NCBI RefSeq assembly: GCF_014656075.1
Contig: NZ_BNBS01000034.1
Span: 1 to 64,000, forward strand
Length of the DNA stretch: 64,000 nt
Source of the DNA: Streptomyces hydrogenans
GTDB taxonomy: Bacteria > Actinomycetota > Actinomycetes > Streptomycetales > Streptomycetaceae
Reading direction: 5' to 3'
Below, one piece after another: positions 60,235 to 64,000 of this stretch; the first letter of the stretch is position 1; each line of letters starts with the position of its first letter. Made by a program: the position numbers and the translations under genes. The notes under the pieces were generated by a model. The model was not told the origin of the DNA. It searched no databases and saw nothing but the letters and a program-made list of their open reading frames with translations.

Positions 60235-60840
60235 ATGACCGACCCGGTGACGCTGGACGGTGAAGGCACGATCGGCGAGTTCGACGAGAAGCGCGCCGAG
60301 AACGCCGTACGAGAGCTCCTCATCGCGGTCGGCGAGGACCCGGACCGCGAGGGTTTGCAGCAGACCCCCGCACGCGTTGCACGTGCATACAAGGAGCTCC
60401 TGTCGGGGATGCGGCAGGAGCCGGAGGACGTCCTGACCACGACTTTTGACCTCGGTCACGACGAAATGGTCCTCGTGAAGGACATTGAGCTCGTAAGCTT
60501 CTGCGAACATCATCTTCTCCCGTTCCATGGTGTCGCCCATGTGGGCTACATCCCGGCGGAGAGCGGAAAGATCACGGGCCTGTCGAAGCTGGCCCGCCTG
60601 GTAGATGTCTACGCCCGTCGCCCGCAGGTGCAGGAACGTCTCACCACTCAGGTGGCGGACTCGCTGATGCGTATTCTCGAAGCGCGCGGGGCGATCGTCG
60701 TGATCGAGGCCGAGCACATGTGCATGTCGGTACGAGGCATCCGCAAGCCGGGCGCGAAGACGACCACCTCGGCGGTGCGCGGACAACTTCGCGACGCTAC
60801 CACCAGGGCCGAGGCCATGTCCCTGATTCTGGCACGTTAG
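60235..60840 (+). CDS. folE: GTP cyclohydrolase I
   Basis: A 201-residue enzyme that makes dihydroneopterin triphosphate from GTP, the first step of folate synthesis. The signature is SFCEHHLLPFHGVAHVGYIP with zinc ligands Cys and His, and the third ligand is in EHMCMSVRG. LTTQVADSLM and GLSKLARLVDVYARRPQVQE are also typical. The ATG follows GGAACGAGG. The protein is full length and uninterrupted, which matters because an intein-like gene starts 36 bases after its stop. Confidence 0.97.
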   Translation: MTDPVTLDGEGTIGEFDEKRAENAVRELLIAVGEDPDREGLQQTPARVARAYKELLSGMRQEPEDVLTTTFDLGHDEMVLVKDIELVSFCEHHLLPFHGVAHVGYIPAESGKITGLSKLARLVDVYARRPQVQERLTTQVADSLMRILEARGAIVVIEAEHMCMSVRGIRKPGAKTTTSAVRGQLRDATTRAEAMSLILAR

Positions 60841-60861
60841 GGGCGAACCGCCCGCCGTGCT

Positions 60862-60880
60862 CCATACCGTCCCGGTATGG
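60862..60880. promoter_or_regulatory. Palindrome spanning the start codon of the intein-like gene
   Basis: CCATACCG-TCC-CGGTATGG, a perfect 8-bp stem with a 3-base loop. The ATG of the next gene (60877) lies inside the right arm. It could hide the start codon in mRNA or serve as a protein-binding site. Confidence 0.5.
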
Positions 60881-61866
60881 GATACGGCCTCGCGAGCAAG
60901 ATGCTCGTCAATCTGGTCGGAGGCTGCGTTCAGGCGAAGAACGTGGCCTCCGGCGACATCATGTGGACCCTGGACGGGGTTCGGACGGTGCGGACCACGG
61001 TCACCGGTGTGACCGCCGCCAAGGCGCGGCACGCCGTCGAGGTGGTCACCGACCACATGGCCTTCCTCGCCAGCCCGGACCTGCTGCTGTTCACGCCGGA
61101 CGGGTGGACACACGCGGCGGACGCGGCGGGGACGACGGTCGCGTGGACGCCCGCGCGGAAGCTGTGCCGGGAGCGGCCGGCGATCCGGCCGGGATACGAG
61201 TTCGGCTACTTCGTAGGCGCCACGTGCGCCGACGGTACGGTCGGCAAGAACTACGTCTCCCTCGTGGTGAACGAGGAAGCCTTCGCGGAGCGGTACGCGA
61301 CCGCGCTGACGGCCTGCACGGGGCTGCCCGCCCGCTTGGAGGCGGTCACCCGGCCCTCGGGCTTTCTGAAGCGGGACCTGCCCGGCTTCCGGGTCAGGGT
61401 GGTCTCTTCCTACCTCTCCGACGCCCTGCGCCACTACGTGGGCGGAGACGCCCACCACCTCCGCCAGGGGTTTCCCCGGGTGGTGCTCCGTGACATCGAC
61501 ACCTTCAATGGCTTCCTCGACGGATACGTCGAGGGCGACGGCTGCCGCATCAAAGCCTGGCCGGCCAGGATGATCGTGAGTGCCAACGCTCCCTTCCTGG
61601 CCGAGGTCGCCCGCGTCATCGGGGCGCGGTTCACTCCGAGGCCCCAGGGGATTTCCCAGCTCGTGGTTTCCGACCGCTGGCAGTCCCGAGGCACCTTCAC
61701 CCCCGAGCACCACCCCCTGGACCCGCCCGAGTCCTCCTGGGTCCAGGTGCACGAGGTCCGCCCGCGCCCGGCTCTCGGCACGAAGCCGTTCACCTTCTAC
61801 GGGTACCGGCTCGCCCCGCACCCCACCTTCCTGGTCAACGGACACCTCGCCCGCGAGGCCTGGTAG
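60877..61866 (+). CDS. Free-standing intein-like (Hint) protein with LAGLIDADG-type endonuclease motifs
   Basis: A 329-residue protein. From Cys17 the pattern follows an intein N-terminal domain: CVQAKNVASGDIMWTLDG, then VVTDHMAFLASPDLLLFTPD with the block B His60. Two LAGLIDADG-like motifs are GYFVGATCADG (110-120) and FLDGYVEGDG (213-222). The C-terminal block is HPTFLVNGHLAREAW, where inteins usually read FLVNGxxVHN; the final His-Asn is lost and the gene stops, with no extein after it. Only 16 residues precede Cys17. It is thus likely a non-splicing, intein-derived protein, perhaps with DNA-cutting activity. It lies between folE and DUF3180, three bases from the converging gene. Confidence 0.7.
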   Translation: MGYGLASKMLVNLVGGCVQAKNVASGDIMWTLDGVRTVRTTVTGVTAAKARHAVEVVTDHMAFLASPDLLLFTPDGWTHAADAAGTTVAWTPARKLCRERPAIRPGYEFGYFVGATCADGTVGKNYVSLVVNEEAFAERYATALTACTGLPARLEAVTRPSGFLKRDLPGFRVRVVSSYLSDALRHYVGGDAHHLRQGFPRVVLRDIDTFNGFLDGYVEGDGCRIKAWPARMIVSANAPFLAEVARVIGARFTPRPQGISQLVVSDRWQSRGTFTPEHHPLDPPESSWVQVHEVRPRPALGTKPFTFYGYRLAPHPTFLVNGHLAREAW

Positions 61867-61869
61867 GGG

Positions 61870-62349
61870 TCAGGCGGCCGGGGCGGGGCCCTTGTCGTCG
61901 TCCTCGGGGAGTTTGCAGATGCGCTCCAGGAAGAGGGCGGCGGCGATGACGCCGAAGCCGGCGACGACCGCGGCGGCGGCGTAGAGGGCCTGGTCGCGGC
62001 GGGCGGGGACGTCGAGGGAGCCGAGGAGGAAGACGCCCACGCCGCCGTAGAGACCGGCGACGAGGGCGGCGACCAGGGCGCTGGCCTGGCCGAAGACGAC
62101 CGCGCGGGCGGCCATCAGGGGCTCGACGCCCTTGGCGCCGGGGCGGCGCTCGCGCTGGGCCTTGAGGCGGACCCGGATCGACAGGGCCGTCGCGGTGAGG
62201 ACCACCGCGATCACGGCGAGGACGATGGGCGCGGCGAGCGGCACGCTGGGGAGCGTGCCGACGGAGTCCCACAGGCGGGCGCCGCCCCAGGAGAGGATGC
62301 CGGCGACCAGGAAGAGTCCGGCGAGCACCTTGAGCCGCAGTTGTTTCAC
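61870..62349 (-). CDS. DUF3180 family membrane protein
   Basis: A 159-residue protein with four membrane segments (VLAGLFLVAGILSWGGARLW, APIVLAVIAVVLTATALSI, ASALVAALVAGLYGGVGVFL, LYAAAAVVAGFGVIAAALFL). DUF3180 genes regularly follow folK in actinobacteria; their role is unknown. The GTG start follows AAGGACACCC. It is 48 bases from folK and likely in the same operon. Confidence 0.88.
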   Translation of the reverse strand: MKQLRLKVLAGLFLVAGILSWGGARLWDSVGTLPSVPLAAPIVLAVIAVVLTATALSIRVRLKAQRERRPGAKGVEPLMAARAVVFGQASALVAALVAGLYGGVGVFLLGSLDVPARRDQALYAAAAVVAGFGVIAAALFLERICKLPEDDDKGPAPAA

Positions 62350-62397
62350 CGGGTGTCCTTCACGTGGTCGCGGGTGGTCTGCCACGTAGCGTAACGA

Positions 62398-62997
62398 TTA
62401 CTCGGGGAGACGGAGTTCCAGGTCGGTCCGGGGCGTCACGCCGGCGCGGTCGACGACGGCGAGGAGGGCCGCCACCGGACCGTGGCCGGGGAGCTGGGCC
62501 TCGGGGTCCGCGTCGTGCCAGGGGGCCAGCACGAAGGCGCGCTGGTGGGCGCGGGGGTGGGGGAGGGTGAGGACGGGGTCGTCGGAGACCACGTCGGCGT
62601 ACGTGATGATGTCGACGTCCAGCGTGCGGGCGCCCCAGCGCTCGTCCCGGACCCGCAAAAAGGCCTCCTCGACGGCCTGGGCGCGCTCCAGGAGGGAGGA
62701 GGGCGGGAGGGTCGTCTTCACGAGGGCGACCGCGTTGAGGTACGAGGGCTGGCTGTCCGGCTCGACGCCCCAGGGCTCGGTCTCGTAGACCGGGGAGACG
62801 ACTTTGACGCGGAGGCCGGGGGTGTCGCCGAGGGCGTCGACGGCTCCCTGGAGGTTCTCCAGGCGGTTGCCGAGGTTGGCGCCGAGGGCGAGGACGGCCC
62901 AGCGGGGGTTGGAGAGGGTGGTGTCGGCGGCGTCGACGGCGGCGACGACGGCGGCGGGTACGGGCTGGACGGTGGGGTCGCTCTGGGTCGGCTTCAT
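62398..62997 (-). CDS. folK: 2-amino-4-hydroxy-6-hydroxymethyldihydropteridine pyrophosphokinase
   Basis: A 199-residue HPPK that moves pyrophosphate from ATP to hydroxymethyl-dihydropterin in folate synthesis. Motifs are LALGANLGNRLENLQGAVDA, SPVYETEPWGVEPDSQPSYL and RWGARTLDVDIITYADVV with the metal-binding Asp pair, and LPHPRAHQRAFVLAPW. About 30 N-terminal residues precede the core. The ATG overlaps the end of folB by four bases. Confidence 0.95.
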   Translation of the reverse strand: MKPTQSDPTVQPVPAAVVAAVDAADTTLSNPRWAVLALGANLGNRLENLQGAVDALGDTPGLRVKVVSPVYETEPWGVEPDSQPSYLNAVALVKTTLPPSSLLERAQAVEEAFLRVRDERWGARTLDVDIITYADVVSDDPVLTLPHPRAHQRAFVLAPWHDADPEAQLPGHGPVAALLAVVDRAGVTPRTDLELRLPE

Positions 62998-63353
62998 CGT
63001 CGGCTCCGGGTGATCGTGACGGTGACGTCGTCGAAGGGGACGGTGATGGGTGCGTCCGGCTTGTGGACGACCACCTCGACCTCCTGGACGCCGGCGTGGC
63101 TGAGGCACTGCTGGGCGATGCGCTCGGCGAGTGTCTCGATCAGGTCCACGGGCTCGCCCTGGACGACGTCGACGACCTCCTCGGCGACCACGCCGTAGTG
63201 GACGGTCTTGGTGAGGTCGTCGTCGGCGGCCGCCGGGCGGGTGTCGAGGCCGAGGACCAGGTCCACGATGAAGGTCTGCCCCTCCTCGCGCTCCTTGGGG
63301 AAGACGCCGTGGTGACCTCGGGCCTTGAGGCCGCGCAGCGCGACACGATCCAC
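62994..63353 (-). CDS. folB: Dihydroneopterin aldolase
   Basis: A 119-residue aldolase that splits dihydroneopterin to hydroxymethyl-dihydropterin and glycolaldehyde. RVALRGLKARGHHGVFPKER and VHYGVVAEEVVDVVQGEPV carry the active-site Glu and Tyr, and LIETLAERIAQQCL follows. The GTG start is at 63353. It is coupled to folK; folP is expected just beyond the window by usual order. Confidence 0.95.
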   Translation of the reverse strand: MDRVALRGLKARGHHGVFPKEREEGQTFIVDLVLGLDTRPAAADDDLTKTVHYGVVAEEVVDVVQGEPVDLIETLAERIAQQCLSHAGVQEVEVVVHKPDAPITVPFDDVTVTITRSRR

Positions 63354-63464
63354 GCGAATCACTCCTGCTGTCGTAGTTGCGGGGGCACGCAGCCGGGTGC
63401 GGACGGCCGGGTGTCCTCCATCGAATCTACCTGCGGGCACCGACAGCGCTTGCTGTCGGGGCCG

Positions 63465-64000
63465 TCAGGCGGAGGTTCCGGGGTCGTCGTCGGGGGCCGC
63501 GGGGGGTGTGTCGTCGTCGGTTCCGGCGATGACGGGGGAGGCGTGGTGGGACCAGATCCGCCAGCCTTCGGGGGTCCGGCGGAAGGCGTTGGTGGCGACG
63601 ACGAGCTGTCCGACGAGCGGGCCGAGCTCGGCGCCGTCCTCGGCGGGGCCGCCGCTGAGGATGTTCTCGGTGCAGGTGACGAGGGCGGTGTCGCCGGCGA
63701 GGGCGATGCGTACGTCGGTGAGGAAGAACTGGATGTAGTCGGTGTGCGCCATGATCAGGGCGTACGAGCGGAGCACCTCGCCGCGGCCGGTGAGGACGGG
63801 CCAGCCGGGGTGGACGCAGGAGATGTCGGTGGCGCCGTCGTCGAGCCAGAGGTCTTCGAGGCGGTCGAAGTCGCCCTCCTCCATGGCCGCGTAGAAGGCG
63901 GTGTTGGCGGCTTCGACGGCGGTGCGGTCGGTGGCCCAGCCGCCCTCGGGCCCGCCGGTCCCGGGTCCGCCTGCCCCGGGTCCGCCGGTCCCGGGCCCGC
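63465..64000 (-). CDS. NTF2/SnoaL-like domain protein (5' end outside window)
   Basis: A protein of the nuclear transport factor 2 fold. Visible parts are VEAANTAFYAAMEEGDFDRL, the cavity segment CVHPGWPVLTGRGEV and FRRTPEGWRIWSHHASP. The C-terminus is Asp/Pro-rich. The frame stays open to the end of the window through a Gly/Pro repeat (PGTGGPGAGGPG), so the true start lies beyond 64000 or within this repeat. The fold serves enzymes or ligand-binding proteins; this one often accompanies folate genes in streptomycetes. Confidence 0.8.
   Translation of the reverse strand, partial: GPGTGGPGAGGPGTGGPEGGWATDRTAVEAANTAFYAAMEEGDFDRLEDLWLDDGATDISCVHPGWPVLTGRGEVLRSYALIMAHTDYIQFFLTDVRIALAGDTALVTCTENILSGGPAEDGAELGPLVGQLVVATNAFRRTPEGWRIWSHHASPVIAGTDDDTPPAAPDDDPGTSA

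Noticed and set aside
60235..61866. FolE split by an intein
   Set aside because: FolE is complete at 201 residues with its own stop codon, and the intein-like gene has its own ATG and no C-terminal extein.

Overview
The window is very GC-rich actinobacterial chromosome, almost certainly Streptomyces or a close relative. Supporting signs are the gene order (tmk-holB at one end; ppa, dacB, tilS, hpt, ftsH, folE and folK/folB at the other), a TipA regulator, a DUF397/XRE/ATPase regulatory set, SigE-family sigma factors and frequent GTG starts with ATGA/GTGA overlaps. No integrase, transposase, CRISPR array or replication origin was seen.

Region 1 (1-3970) is core: the disordered C-terminal tail of a probable thymidylate kinase, DNA polymerase III delta prime, a secreted lipoprotein peptidase of the tripeptidyl-aminopeptidase type, and tRNA-Thr(CGT) followed by a strong terminator.

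Region 2 (4052-17911, possibly to 19561) is the accessory highlight, a compact biosynthetic locus directly downstream of the tRNA. A minus-strand pair (ATP-grasp ligase, MFS exporter) diverges from a tightly coupled eleven-gene plus-strand run: a DUF6421-like protein with a possible metal site, a branched-chain-type aminotransferase, a BacA-like prephenate-processing protein, a second ATP-grasp ligase, an aminotransferase homologue that has lost the PLP lysine, a 7Fe-type ferredoxin, a HemN-like radical SAM protein, a free-standing carrier protein, an RBBP9-like hydrolase, a free-standing adenylation enzyme and a leaderless subtilisin-like protease. An additional ilvE and an AcpS-type phosphopantetheinyl transferase follow. 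The logic combines bacilysin-like chemistry (prephenate enzyme, aminotransferase, ATP-grasp ligase, MFS export) with carrier-tethered amino acid modification by a radical enzyme. I do not recognise the product.

Region 3 (19628-37331) holds stress and surface functions: an FMN split-barrel protein, an ECF41-like sigma factor, a SigE-type sigma factor with a membrane partner, a family-A DNA polymerase, a sensor-ATPase/LuxR fusion, a quinone oxidoreductase, a MacB-like ABC exporter, an FUSC protein, a second SigE-type sigma factor whose membrane partner shares its extracytoplasmic domain with a secreted neighbour, and a zinc-independent L33 behind a likely Zur site.

Region 4 (37089-52731) holds a DUF397/ATPase/XRE set linked by a shared operator-like sequence, an aldehyde dehydrogenase, a PadR regulator next to a DrrAB-like exporter with two TCAAnTTTGA operators, glutamate decarboxylase beside a ClC-type channel, tipA with its promoter palindrome and internal TipAS start, a DedA protein with a long Gly/Gln/Tyr tail, and a ThrE-like exporter.

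Region 5 (52865-64000) is core again: ppa, dacB, a DUF2342 metalloprotein, tilS, hpt, ftsH, folE, then an unusual free-standing intein-like/LAGLIDADG gene, and DUF3180, folK, folB and a truncated NTF2-like gene on the minus strand.
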